This document shows positions 33,315-45,414 of a stretch of DNA of 64,000 nucleotides, piece after piece (position 1 is the first letter of the stretch; every line of letters begins with the position of its first letter). The position numbers were made by a program, and so were the translations under genes. The stretch spans positions 14,442,225-14,506,224 of the forward strand of contig NC_136012.1 of NCBI RefSeq assembly GCF_048128805.1, given 5' to 3'. Below the pieces are notes generated by a model. It saw only the letters and a list, made by a program, of their open reading frames with translations, searched no databases and was not told where the DNA came from. This stretch comes from Centroberyx gerrardi (taxonomy: Eukaryota; Chordata; Actinopteri; Beryciformes; Berycidae).

Positions 33315-34179
33315 CGAGTGAATGTACATGCACACACACGCACACACTGGATGTTACACCACACTCAGCACAAATACAAAGGGGGAAATGTGTGGACGGC
33401 GTTGTGATTCTCTCTCCCAGGTGGAAACTGATTGGGGTTCAGAGGTTTGCGGCTCAGTGAGATAATGGTGTTAATGTACACAGATATGGATGGACCAAGT
33501 GTATGCTTTAAATGTTAAAACTTTGTAATTAAGGCCTAAATAACCACATAGATGCAAAAGCAATACTAACAACACTCGAGCCGACTTTCTCTCTCCGATC
33601 TCGTCTGCACTGTGACACTAGAAGAAGCGGGATCAGCGTAACCATCAGTGTAACCTGCGTGGCAGGTAGTAAACACTGAGGCTGATACAGAGTCAGATTC
33701 CGTATGAATCAGCACTTCTTTCTCCCGCTGAGTTTCTGTGTAAATACAGTAAGTGTTTGGTGTTTTTGTCAGTGCTGAGAAACAGCACAGTGGGAACAAC
33801 TGAAAATAGGCTGGTTCGACCTACTTGGGTAACAACTGCACAGAGAGATTGCGATGATAACAACGCGGCGAGAAGAGGATGATAACATTACAGTGAAATG
33901 TCAACATAATGAGGGACGTTTTGCCCTGTGTGGTGGTGACATTTTCCCAGCAGCTGCTCAGAGTAACAACGTTTAAGATACAAACACAGTCTCGTTAATA
34001 ACAAAGTTAGCCCGCTGAAATCTTGTTACCGAGTTTGGGCGCAACAGTCCCCGGGGGAATTCCATCAGACCGGCGATTGTCAACAAAAACCACATAAAAA
34101 GAAAGCGTGTAATGGAAAGAGGCTGTATTTAAGACATTAAGACCAACTCAACAGAGCAGATAATCCTGCATATTGTTGT

Positions 34180-34420
34180 TTATGCTCCATGCGCTCCATT
34201 TGAGATCCTGAATAATAAACAGTGGCCATTAATTAGCATATTTGTTCTGTGCTGGAAGTGAATGGGGAGGCTGAGACTTTTGCCCAGCGTGACGTCATCC
34301 GCCCAGGAGAAAAGATTTAGTTTAAAAGTTAGCCAATTCCAGTTCATCTCCATTGCAAATAGGCTTCCCCTATGGGCAAAGTAATTACCAAACAGGCTTC
34401 TCCTGCTGCTGCTTTGCTTT
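34180..34420. promoter_or_regulatory. Complex non-coding stretch with homeobox-type and CRE sites (candidate enhancer)
   Basis: It holds CATTAATTAG (34228-34237), a palindromic-type homeodomain site, and a perfect CRE TGACGTCA (34290-34297), plus CCATTGCAAAT. Complexity is high and there is no repeat signature or coding frame. Conservation across fishes is the needed test. Confidence 0.25.
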
Positions 34421-34563
34421 CCTCTCTGCAGCTTAAGCCTTTCTTTGACAGCGCTGCGTTAAATCACAGTATGACTTCAGACCGTTTGGAACTCACTGGC
34501 TTGTAAAAAGGTGAAACTTTCCCTACAGTAATGTCAGGAATATAGGAAATATATGCACACAGC

Positions 34564-34601
34564 CTACGGTAATGGAATTGATCTGAATTCCATTACCGTA
34601 G
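34564..34601. repeat. Perfect 16-bp inverted repeat with 6-base loop
   Basis: CTACGGTAATGGAATT, the loop GATCTG, then AATTCCATTACCGTAG. All 16 pairs match. It is isolated in the non-coding region and shorter than a microRNA precursor arm. Confidence 0.95.
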
Positions 34602-35796
34602 TACTGGAAGCACAACAATATTTACCAACACTGAGGTTGCTGAGCAAAGAAAAAACTTTTGATGACATTAAGTCAGCTGAAATACAAAGCTACCTTTTCA
34701 TAGGATTAAAGAAGCATCTAAATAAATAAGTGGCAGTGTGGATAAGTAGGAAAAAAAAAATCACAGAAGTTTACCTGTCAGCTAATCCACCTGAAACTTC
34801 AGTTCTCTGCTCTTGATCCCATGCTCACTCTATTTCTCTCTCTGTGTGTGTTTCTCTTTCTCTTGTGTGCACGCTACTGATTATCACGCCACATGACTTC
34901 CTGTTTCCCAGGCTGTGATGGAAGCAGGGAGGTGTGGATGGGAGGGAGCTGTATGGTATGGAGTCGGTCTGCTAACCCTTTCCCTTCCACTGACCTGCAG
35001 GCCAGAGGATGACACTACACTGGCCTAAATAGAGGACTAAGCTGATGGTAAGCTGTGCCTGAGGAGGACTCCTAGGGACAGTCATTGACAAGAGGGCATC
35101 ATCACTGAAGATTTACCTGTATATTTCATATAGGAATCTGGGAGAAGCCACTCAACTGCAGCTTTATCCCAGTCTAGACACCAAAGTCTTCCAAAGTCTT
35201 CTTCCTGGTCTCAACACCCTCCTCTTTCTCCTCCTCGCCTGCTCATCTCTTTGTGCTCAGCCTTGTTAGCGGCCAGTGTGGTCGGACCCGTTCTCCCAGT
35301 TCACACACAAAAGACCAGAATGTGAACAAGCTTTGAGGCGGTCAATCCAGACCCACATCTGAGAGCCAGCTTCACCGGATAAATATCAATAGCGCAATGT
35401 GTCTGTGTTTGTTCATGGATAATAACACAATAACAAGGGATCAGACTTGGGTTAGGAGGCGGACAGCAGGAACGCAGAGAAAGAGGGATGAAGGTAGGAA
35501 ATGACTAAAACAAGAGCGAGAGCACAGAGAAGGAGGAAGTGGAAAATGAGAGTATGTGGGGTCCCGTCTGGACAATGGCCTGACTCTCCCTTTCTGAGGC
35601 CGGGCTACTGGACGGGTTCGGCAGCGTATCGGGTTACATAACTGGAGATGGAGACGCTCGCTTCTGAAGGAGGGAGAAAAGAGAGAACATTGTTCTCTCC
35701 TCCTCGCCCAGGAGAGAGCGACGCCTTTCTTCTTTCTTCACTCTCTCACCATGTGATCTGGGCCGAGGAGCTGATTTGGGTGCCAGGTGGAGGGGG

Positions 35797-35815
35797 TGGG
35801 GGGGGGGGGGGGGGT
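35797..35815. repeat. Poly-G tract
   Basis: GGTGGAGGGGGTGGGG leads into a run of about 13 G. It could form a G-quadruplex. Confidence 0.85.
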
Positions 35816-37270
35816 GTTATCTGGAATTCCTAAAGCTGGCACCAATGGGTGGGCATACTGGAATCCCAGCTAATAAAGTAACTTGCCAAGCAGAGATATA
35901 CAGAGTGCAGAGATTGTCCAACTATTAAAGGAATTCCAAAGCTACAAAGCGATGATTTACGCTGCCTTGTGGCCTGCCGAGTGCAATTTTAAAATATCAG
36001 TGGAAAAATGACAAGGGGGATCGCCTCATCAAAGGCAAGCAATACATTCTAACACTTGAGCGGGTGCCTGCTGTATCCTTGTCATTACCTCCGGGGCCCC
36101 ACAGGCATATCCAGGCTCAGATTCCTCAGATTCTCAGTTGCAAGTCTCCCAGCTGGCCGACAGAGCAGCTCCAGCAAGAAAAGGTCTGGGAACCCGAGGG
36201 AGTGGTGAAGGTGGTGCATGTGTGTGTGTGTGTGTGCGTGCAGTGGAGGGTGGATAGATGGGAAAACGGTAGAAGGAGCGAGGAGAGGGTAAGCGAGGAC
36301 GAATGTGAGAGAAATGTGAGTAAGAGAGAAGGCTGAGGGTGTGTGGGAGATACACAGATAGAGAGATATATGAGGGCGAAACGGTGACAGAGACAGATAA
36401 CGAGACGAGTCGGGGCCTGCTTACAGTTAGCCTACCTGTCTGACCAGCCGACGAGACGAGACGGCAATCTGGGCCAGACTCATTTCCTCCGCCTAAGCTC
36501 CGCTGGACAATAACATTACGGAAAGCGGCTATGGGAGGTATGCAGGCTGGGGCAAACTGGCTCTTGAGAAATCTGCCTGGCTCTTGAGAAAAGAAATAAC
36601 ATTATCACGGGTCAGACACCTATATACCCCCACCTGAGCTCCGTCGTCTCTGTAAAGAGCACCACGTCGGTTAAGACAGACTCTTTCTTCGAGGGAAGGC
36701 GCTGACATTTAGAAATTTCCTAAGTGGGGATTTAGAAGAAGCGAGCTGAAATGTCTTATTCCACATAGAGAAACAAGAACAGTCTGTTAGAGAACAACCC
36801 TAGTCTAAAAAAACAAACAAGATAAGTAAAAAAGGGGAACCGCAGCATCTTAACTATGATGTTAGAGAAGTGAGCAGGTCATGGTGGTTGAATGCAACCT
36901 TTAAATCCACGGTATTGATTTTATGTGAAAGAATAGGATGCGACAGCAATCTGAAATCCTGTTGTAGAGAGCGAGCGCTGTGGCCACGCTGATATAAATA
37001 AACAACAAAACAACAGAGGCAGAGGAGCGCTTTGACTCGTGGCCTTTTGTTCTGCAACGCTACGACTCTTCAGACTAAATAAAACAGATGAGGGCCAAGT
37101 GCTCCACACACGGGATCCAACCGAACACACACACACACACAACACAGGCTATGGTGATATCTATAGAAGGCAGGTGAGGGTGGGCGCTCCTCAAGGGGAG
37201 ATAAGCCTGATCAATAGAAACACGAGGAAGCGATAAGGCTGAGCTGAGGTGAACACATCACAGCTGACTC

Positions 37271-37624
37271 TAGGGCTGGGCGATATGGTTGAAATCAATA
37301 TCATGATAATCATAAGGATTTTTCTCAATACCAATATATATCACGATATGGTTCATGTATGCAAAATCACCTTAAATAATCAAATTAATGTTCATCTCAT
37401 TGAACCGAATGGTAATGTTAGGTGTGATGTCAAACAAAACAGAAATATTCAAACAATATTCCTACCATACCTCATTTTATGAGAGTTTTTAAGTAAAATT
37501 TGCTTGTCATCATCAATTTAGACAGCAGAAATGTGTGTCACGATATCAAAATATCTTCATATCATCACGATATGATTCCACTGAAAGACGATAAACGATA
37601 ATATTGAATTATCGCCCAGCCCTA
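37271..37624. mobile_element. hAT-type MITE with perfect 8-bp target-site duplication
   Basis: The ends TAGGGCTGGGCGATA and TATCGCCCAGCCCTA are inverted. The 8 bases GCTGACTC occur immediately on both sides (37263-37270 and 37625-37632) without mismatch. The 354-bp body is AT-rich with ATATCACGATAT-type palindromes and no coding capacity. Confidence 0.9.
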
Positions 37625-38399
37625 GCTGACTCACAGGGAAACAGGCTACATTAGTTAACAAGACAATAGTCCCGGGACAAGGTGCTGCCACAGTAAGCAG
37701 CGGAGAAGGAGACCGGCCATTTCCGTCTGCCCTCTGAGTCGGTGACATTTAGAGACAAAGGCCACAGTATGGGGTCTGTCCACCCTCCCACCCTCTAAGA
37801 CCTTTCCCCTCTGAAGGTCAGGGGGTCCCGCCTGTCCTGAGAGGATAAAACCATTGTTCGTCAGTCAGGCGGCTGGTCAACCAACCAGCAGAGCAGTAAG
37901 CTAAAAAATGCTGGGCACAGTAGACTTCACTATGTTTAAATATTAAAGAGCTACCAGATGTGGTTCATATGGCAGTAAAAGAGATTTATTTTGAATAGGA
38001 AAAAAAATGTGGATCGCTTGTTTTAAGCTAGCTTGTCTGGCAAATGACATGCCTGCTGTCCCAGTTTGTTGCCAAATGCTTTGGGAGTCAACACATTAAA
38101 GGAAAAATCCACCCTTACACTGTTTATATCATCAATCTGTGATGTGCAGTGCAGTCCAGGAGTTATTTTGTGATGAAGAGATGTAATTTACTTTTTTGGT
38201 GAACCCACTTCCCTCAATCTGCCTCGTCTACTTCCACTTCAGTTAATGATTTCCTACATTTAAAAACCACCAAAGAACTTGCCAGTGTCCCAGTGTACCT
38301 GCAGGAATACTAAAAATACACCGTCAAAAAACAAAATGGACCCAGAAATGCAAGGCACTTTGTCAATAGCTGTGTATTTTTAACATTGTCAAAGTACAA

Positions 38400-38516
38400 A
38401 GATTGATTGTTATTGTACAAAGATATGATGCCTCCTGGTGAGGCTGTGCATATATTTTTTATATGTGCATATATTTTTTATATTGTCAATAAAAAAAATT
38501 CAATTCAATTCAAAGT
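38400..38516. mobile_element. Retroelement tail with short tandem repeats
   Basis: GATGCCTCCTGGTGAGGC-type sequence is followed by two copies of a 19-base unit (TGTGCATATATTTTTTATA) and an ATTCAATTCAATTCAA microsatellite, a common 3' tail of fish LINE copies. The boundary is uncertain. Confidence 0.45.
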
Positions 38517-40867
38517 GTTTTAGACTGGACTTTCCTTGCATCTGGCAGGATAAATCAGTAGTAGTTTAAGTATGTGAAACCATAACTAAACTAAACTAAA
38601 TAAATTAATTTTGCCCAGGTCTGCAGGCTACTACATGTTTTGATTCTGTCATGAGGAAATAGCAGCTTCAACATACTTTCAGAGATTGATCTTAGGCTGT
38701 TAGGAAGCAAATCACTCTTGAAACACCTGCCACTGGGACGTAATGATTAACTTGGGTGTGTTCTCCATCACAGATGCAGCAGTTACAAAATAACTCAGTT
38801 CAAGCTTGTTAGCCCTGAAACTTGGCCAGGGTGGATTTGTCTGAAATTAATCAATGCTACACTGAGGCTAATTAAATCTGAGCTGTTGTCAAACCTACAC
38901 AAGACTCAGAGGATAACCACATGTTGTGTGGACTGCTTAATTAATGCGGTTAAATAACTGATTATCTGTTGCGCAGTTACATAGAAAATATATTGGTAGC
39001 AGTTACGTACATGCTGCTTAATGATTCTGGTCATAGTGACATGAAGGCAACTATTACCGTTCACTGTGATAGTTTGCAGCTTTGCTGTCCTGGGCTAAAT
39101 GGCCTTGTGTCCAATAGTGGCAAAATCCAGGCAGGCAGCCTGCACGCCTGGCCAAGTCCCACAGTGATTTTCTTAACACGGCTAGGCTTTAATCGCAGCG
39201 ACAGACGGCCCAGAGAGCGGATCAAGCCAGCCAGAGGCAGAGGGATGACCGAGGAGCAAAAGCTCAGGGTGTAATCCCAACCAAAGCACGACACTTTCCC
39301 CTCCGAGCGGTCAGGCATGGCCTTGTCTATAAAGAGTCTATGAGACGAGGGAAGAGGGGAGAGAGAGAATAGGACAACAGGATAAGCCCAAGTTAAGGAG
39401 CAAACAGTGAGAAAAATGGGGAGGGGGGGGAGAGGGGGGGGGGAATCAGAGGAGAGAGAAAGAACAGAGTTGAGGAGGGGAGAGACTGAGCCCAGTGAGT
39501 GGAAGAAAGGGTGATTAGTGTTTGATTAGCTGGCCGTCTGGCCCGAGGGGCAAAGCTCTGTCCACCCGCACTGTACCACTGTGGCTGTGCTCTCCCCGCT
39601 ACACCATCTGCTAGACTGTGGTATGCATGGCTGACCTCCCATGCACTTACATACTACACACAACAAGAGGAAGGTTCATAGTATATTGCTCTATAGTTCA
39701 CACTGGGACGATGACATTGCAACACTGATTTATTCCATTCTGAAAGGGAAACATATTTATCAACCCATACCAGGCACTTTTACTGAGGCTATACATCATG
39801 ATTCATTTCATACAGTAAGCGTATTGAGGTGTGGATCTCATTCCATATTATTGTGCCCGAGTTCAAATATGGAAAGAAGTACAGAAGTTCTCATCGGCTA
39901 CTATTTACTCTGCTAGGCTACGCCAAGCAAATGGTCAGCAGACATCTGATGGTCAGCAGAATCACTGTTTCATCAGCTGCCAGTGCTTTAGGCAGGCACG
40001 CTTATACACACACACACACACACACATACAGGAGAGTGTCAACCCCCTGGGAACTCAAACAGCTGAATGAAGACATCACATCAGCTGTCTGGCAGATTCT
40101 GCTGAGTGGAGAGCAGGGAAGAGACGGGCCGTGCTAATAGCCTGTCCTGGAAAGTCTCTCCACAACCTTTAGGCTACAGTGAATTATTTTGGGTTTTTTA
40201 AAAAAAATTTTTTTTACAGTTGGTGATAAGAAAGTCTTTTAGCCAGAACTCTCTGTCAGAAAGGAGTGGGTCGGATGAGATAACACCTACCTTTCCGAGC
40301 ATCATCCTGGAGAAATGCATTTTTGTGGGGCGAGTTTAACCTAAAACAGTATTTAGTCTGTCTCTGTGGCTGTCAGTTATCCCGTCAGTCACAGACACAG
40401 TGAGACACCAGAGGCAGAACTATCTAACTCAGCTATCACCGGTCAGGATTAGCCTATAATCCATTCCTAAATTACAGGAACGGTGACCACACAGCTGCCA
40501 TAACTCATGGCACTAAGAGGTGGGATATCTGTCTTTCTATTGTCAGACCTGACGCTTCTCTTGAGTCAGCCGCACTCAAGAGGAGCCGTCCCGCAACGCA
40601 CCATGATTCGGCAGGTCAGAGGTCACCTGCGGCCCCTGGTCTCCACGACGACAGCCTGGCAGTCCCAAAGACTGTGCCGGTGCCCCCACCCTCCCCCACC
40701 ACCCGCACACACCACACACACACTCACTCACTCACTCTCTCTCTCTCACACACACACACCTTTTGTTCCCAACCTCCTGGGCATCAAAAGAGACCCTGGA
40801 GTGTGAGCTTCAACCCAAACATTTACAACAGGCCAAACACATTTCAATACACTGCAGTGTGCGTGTG

Positions 40868-40880
40868 GGGGAGAGAGAGG

Positions 40881-40914
<34 letters not shown>

Positions 40915-40921
40915 CAGAGAC

Positions 40922-40987
<66 letters not shown>

Positions 40988-41057
40988 TGCCATGAGACCA
41001 CCATAGCTGACAGAAGAGATAAATGGTGAAAAAATACTGCTGTTAAGTAGATTGTTG

Positions 41058-41090
<33 letters not shown>

Positions 41091-41115
41091 GCTCTCTCAC
41101 ACACACACACACACA
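40868..41115. repeat. Large (GA)n / (CT)n / (CA)n microsatellite cluster
   Basis: A GA tract of about 115 bases (40868-40983), then 75 bases of normal sequence, then CT (41058-41096) running into CA (41097-41115). A CA/CT mix at about 40704-40759 precedes it. Confidence 0.97.
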
Positions 41116-41710
41116 CTTCAAAATCTTTCTATTGGGGTAATTGTGAGAAAACAGAGACAAATTGTGAGGATTAATATCCCTGATTTTGGCACATGGAGTC
41201 TGTGGTCTAGTGAAAACACTGTGGAAACGGAAAATGTACAGGTTTTAATCTAAACAATCAAGTCTAGGTCTAGTCTATAGAAAGTTTTGAACATGGCATG
41301 ATCATGCACAACAACTAGCCATGCGTCTATACTGACACAGGTTTCGGCTGCATCGCTGCATGCAGCGGAGCTCGGATCACGAAAAGATCAGGAAAAATTG
41401 GCGCTCACCATATTTTGCATGCAGGACATCTCTTGATCAACACCGGGAGTCTGCTGCAGTTTCTGTCTCGGTGCTGTAGCTGCTTATATAATGAAACAAA
41501 TGGCGCATACGTGGCTCCGCAGATTACTTCCAGGGACTTAGCGCGGAGCAGACAGTGATCAGCCTGCTGGCCGAGTGGAGAGAGGCGCAGACTGGGACTG
41601 TCTCTTTTCCCTCTCCGAAATTTGAATAGCGGAGAAGAAGCAGAGAAGGCAGGGAGACATGTGCTCGGTCCCTGGTAACAGACGGACAAACTTCAAATGA
41701 CAGTGTGGCA

Positions 41711-41725
41711 GCGCCATCTAGCGCC
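41711..41725 (-). promoter_or_regulatory. CTCF-like motif, reverse orientation, in a CpG-richer stretch
   Basis: GCGCCATCTAGCGCC reads on the minus strand as GGCGCTAGATGGCGC, close to the CTCF core. It lies at the edge of a CpG-richer stretch (about 41400-41730) and faces the forward motif at 15906. Confidence 0.45.
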
Positions 41726-42234
41726 GAGACAATTAGTTGCGCCGGACAAACAGAAATCCAGACGCAGTCATATGGGGTTAGATTTGTCTAATAAATAAAT
41801 AATTGCACAAAACAAGTTTCACAAATGTATGATCATGTATATGTTTATCACAACTCGTAAATAAACAAGGATGATGTATTTTCCTGTCCACAAAAAAATG
41901 CCACTTAACTAAACAATTCCATATATTTCCTTTTATAAGCCTATTTGCAAATGCTATATAAATAGGCTACATGCTAAATAAAGATGTGATTATATTGTCA
42001 GCAAAGCCTCACAGTGTGATAATTTCTTTATATGATATATTTCCAAGTTAGAACTTTGTTTTTCCAAAGTTACAGTATATGCAAAAAATTATTAAAAAAA
42101 TAATAATAATATATATATATGTATAAATTGTATATTATAAATATTCTAAATTAAAATATAGTATTATTATATTGCTTCCTTTTATAAATGTTTCATGTGC
42201 ATATTTACATAAAAAAAATATTTTTCTTTTTGCA

Positions 42235-42646
42235 TTTATTTACAGGTTGTTGAATCTGCATCACAAGAAAGAATGAAAGACAATTCTCTGGATTCATGCA
42301 AAATAAGGGGAAATAGGCACAAAATGACAGGAAACCATGTGTGTATAAAACTATTTAATATACAAGCATATGATGCACAACAATTTCCATACTGAAAAAA
42401 CCCCCACAAAGACTCAGCTATATCTATTCCAACACATACATTGTATTGTGCGCCCATTATTCATATAGCTACAAAAGTTTAAAGGTTACCAGAACATCTT
42501 TTGCTGTGATTATGTATTCATGTATAGGTAACTGATAAAATACTGCTAAATGCTGTGGCAGAGCAATTTGCTTCCCAGCTGGCCTCCAAAAATGCTTTTA
42601 ACCCAAATGCCCCCCCCTCTCCCCTCCCCTCCCCTCCCCTCCCCTC

Positions 42647-42712
<66 letters not shown>

Positions 42713-42735
42713 AATGTGATCCAATCGTTAATGGC
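42235..42735 (-). other. pdgfrl: pdgfrl 3' UTR with poly(A) signal and large (CT)n tract
   Basis: A minus-strand AATAAA lies at 42235-42240, about 500 bases past the stop. The UTR contains CCCCT units (about 42609-42650) merging into a perfect CT tract to 42709, which would be transcribed as a purine-rich GA repeat. Confidence 0.5.
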
Positions 42736-45276
42736 TCATGGCTTCTTAGGCTTGGCTTTGGCGACCACTTTAACGGTAGTGGATGCCGACTTGGCTCCCT
42801 GCAGGTTCTGAGCCGTGCAGGTGTACGTTCCCTGGTCCACTTCCCTCACCTCCTCCACCAGCAGGACGGACTGGGACTGCTGCCGGGCCGCACCTCCTCC
42901 ACCGTCCGGCCTCACGCTCTCCTGGGTGTACGGAGGCCTGCCGATCTGCAAACCAACCAGCACAGGTGACCCGTTCAGTATGGAAATAAAACCCATGAAG
43001 CATAGGAGTGAAGCTGTAGTCTCCCTGAGCGTCTGACCTGCTGTCCAGGATACTCCCAGGTGAAGTCCACGACCACGTCCTGCTCCCCCATCACGGTGCA
43101 GCTGACATGCAGGTTCTCTCCCAGAGCCACCGAGCTCGACGAGGCCTGGATCACTGGGGCGGGGGGAGCCATGGGGTCTGATAACAAATGTAGAGTATCA
43201 ATGAATTCTGTAAACAATAAGTTACACCAAACAATCATCCAACAGCGATTTGTATTCAGCAATTTAATGTGTCTGTGCCCTTTCTGTGTGGAGTTTGCAT
43301 GTTTTCACCATGTTCGTGTGGGTTTCAGTTTCCTCCCACAGACCAGAGACATGCAAGTCAGGTGGATTGGAGACTCTAAATTGTCCATAGGTATGAATGT
43401 GAGATGATTGTCTATCTGGGTTAACCCTGTGATGGACTGTGTTTCCCTGCCTCCTGCTCAATGCATGCTGGGATAGGCTCCAGCCCCCTGTAACCATGAA
43501 AAGGAACAAGCAAAATAAATAACTGAATGCATGAGGGAATGAATGTCTCTGTGGCAGAACTCACAGTTGACGTAGATGAGCATGTACTTGGTGGAGCTCT
43601 GCCTCAGGTTTCCCAGGCTGGCCACGCAGTACAAGGCTCCGGCGTGATGAGGCCGGGGCCGGTGGATAGTGAAGCCCCGCCTGACGTTAAAGGAGATCTC
43701 TGCCCCGTCCACCGCCACCTCCGCCGGGGGGAACTCGCGGTGCAGCGTCACCTTGGCCTCGGGGGACGTCACCTGGCAGGGGAGGAGCGTCGGCCAGTTG
43801 GTTCGCAGCTGAATCACCTCGTAGTAGTCGGATGACGGCACAAACAGCTCTTGCGGGTCTAGTTAGTACAGGGAGCAGATACGGCAGATTGATGATAAGA
43901 TAACATGAGAGCGTAAAAAGACTTCCTTTCTGGTGGTGGTAAAATAAAGCAGAGGCCTGCAGTTCTGAGAAGTGCGTATTCAAGCTGCAATAAAGATCAT
44001 TCGTTGTACCAGGAAAGAAGACGAAGACTTTGACAGCTTTGTCATACTCCTTCCTGCAGTCGGTGTCTTCACAGTACATAGGGTAACAGGTGTACTCCCC
44101 TGTGTCTGCACCCGTACTGTTGACTAATGTCAGAACTCCATATCTCTCATGTTGGACAATTCTGTGGAAAATATGAAACAGTCAAACAACATACTGATTT
44201 TCCAACAGGCTTTGTCAGCAATCATTCTGGGTAATCATGACTAATCATTCTGGGTAATCAATCATCCGGGGTAAGCATGAGTAATCATTCTGGACAGTCA
44301 CGGGTAATCATTCTGCGTGAGCCTTATCAATTGAAGAATAAATTGTACAGTGTGTGCTGTGTAATAAATATTAACTAAGCCATTGCCATAAAGCAATGCT
44401 GCCTACCTGAGCCTGCCATCATCATCCTCCTCCAGGTAAGAGGGAACGCCCCACTGGACAGGTTTGCCCTTGCACCTCAGCTCCAGGGTGCCTCCTGCCT
44501 GCACACTCAGGGTCTCACCCAACTTCTTGAACTTGCCCTTGTTCAGCACCTACATGTGTCAGATACAAGAACATACATAAAAGTTACTTACACAGACAAT
44601 CATGTGCCTCAATAAATGACTGTTTTACAGTCAAAGTGGTTTAGCATCCTTCTTTTGAAAATACATAAAAGTTATTCCGGTCACTCTTTGATACATGGAA
44701 ACTATCAGAAATTATTTTGTACTGGAAGTTGAAACATGCTGCACCTGTGTGAGTAAGGTCTGTCCCTTGGCTGCAGGTGTAGCTTTGACCTTAGGTTTAG
44801 CTGTTACAGCTCTGGGCCCTTTGTTTGTTGCCTTCCCCCCTAGTTTGGGTTTAGTGGGCTTGGGCTTCCTCCCTGGAGTGGTCCTGTGTTCTTGAGCATC
44901 TTTTTGACAATATCCTGCAGAGTAAAGTTCATAACACAGCATCAAAATATCGCAAATGCAGATACAGTCACAAGTTTAGTCACATGAAATGAGCAATAAC
45001 TACTCTCTGTCCTTACAAAGACGAATATGGCAAGACTGCTATATATGGCATTGGTGAGGCTTATTTCAGTAAAATTTCTCTATCAGATCCCAACTTCTAC
45101 AGTAAGCCGTATCTTGCATTAGGCCGGCGGAAATCTACCTCCCTTTGTACCTCTAGGAATGCATGTTCAAAGAACCGCTCAGCAAGTCACTTACCTAACT
45201 CGAGGATTAGAGCACAAATGAAAAGAACGCTCAATACCAGCCTCCACTTCGCCCCAAATAATTTCACCAAAAGCAT
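42736..45276 (-). CDS. pdgfrl: Platelet-derived growth factor receptor-like protein (PDGFRL), complete, 7 coding exons, 396 aa
   Basis: Exons in transcript order: 45276-45195, 44914-44745, 44549-44407, 44161-44010, 43858-43565, 43177-43038, 42945-42736; phases close to 396 residues (human about 375). The start MLLVKLFGAKWR leads into a hydrophobic signal peptide (about residues 12-27), then a Lys/Pro-rich basic linker. Ig-like domain 1 has LRCKG and DTGEYTCYP. A middle region has VTLHREFPPAEV, as in PDGFRL. A last Ig-like domain has VSCTVMGE, FTWEYPGQ and GTYTCTAQNLQGAKSASTTV. There is no transmembrane segment or kinase, so the product is probably secreted, ending KAKPKKP. Family knowledge: human PDGFRL is a candidate tumour suppressor on 8p22 beside SLC7A2, the same neighbour as here. 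Confidence 0.93.
43262..43512 (+). mobile_element. Common teleost retroelement 3' end in a pdgfrl intron
   Basis: Ordered words GTGTGGAGTTTGCATGTT, TTTCCTCCCACAGACCAGAG, GGAGACTCTAAATTG and GCTGGGATAGGCTCCAGCC match a very abundant fish repeat ending in GAATGAATG-like sequence. It sits in the intron between pdgfrl exons 5 and 6 and is not in the mRNA. Confidence 0.75.
44214..44320. repeat. Degenerate minisatellite in pdgfrl intron 3
   Basis: AATCATTCTGGGTAATCA-like units recur five times, with variants ATCATCCGGGGTAAGCA and AATCATTCTGGACAGTCA, giving a short local array about 90 bases from the exon at 44010-44161. Confidence 0.85.
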
Positions 45277-45379
45277 GACCGATCTATGGATTATTATGGC
45301 GGTCTGTGGATTATTAGTTCATGTAGTTCAACACAGTTCACCAGAGAACGCAGTGCAGAAACCAGAAGAAGAGGGAAAG

Positions 45380-45414
<35 letters not shown>

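Larger units (their letters stand above)
24260..42215. other. 18-kb region without supportable coding exons
   Basis: No conserved-looking exon could be assembled on either strand. Short open frames here fall in microsatellites, low-complexity tracts or transposon relics. The region probably includes the n4bp3 promoter and a long first intron. Notable contents are annotated separately: microsatellites, a Rex1-like tail, hAT MITE, LINE tail, hairpin, CTCF-like motif and two complex stretches that may be regulatory. Confidence 0.6.

Noticed and set aside
34564-34601. microRNA precursor
   Set aside because: A 16-bp stem with a 6-base loop is too short for a vertebrate pre-miRNA and the flanks do not extend the pairing.
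40674-41160. Long frames coding Arg-Glu or Ser-Leu alternations
   Set aside because: These are translations of GA/CT microsatellites.
43527-43841. 102-codon plus-strand frame opposite pdgfrl exon 5
   Set aside because: Antisense shadow of the conserved Ig-like exon; the minus-strand reading matches PDGFRL.
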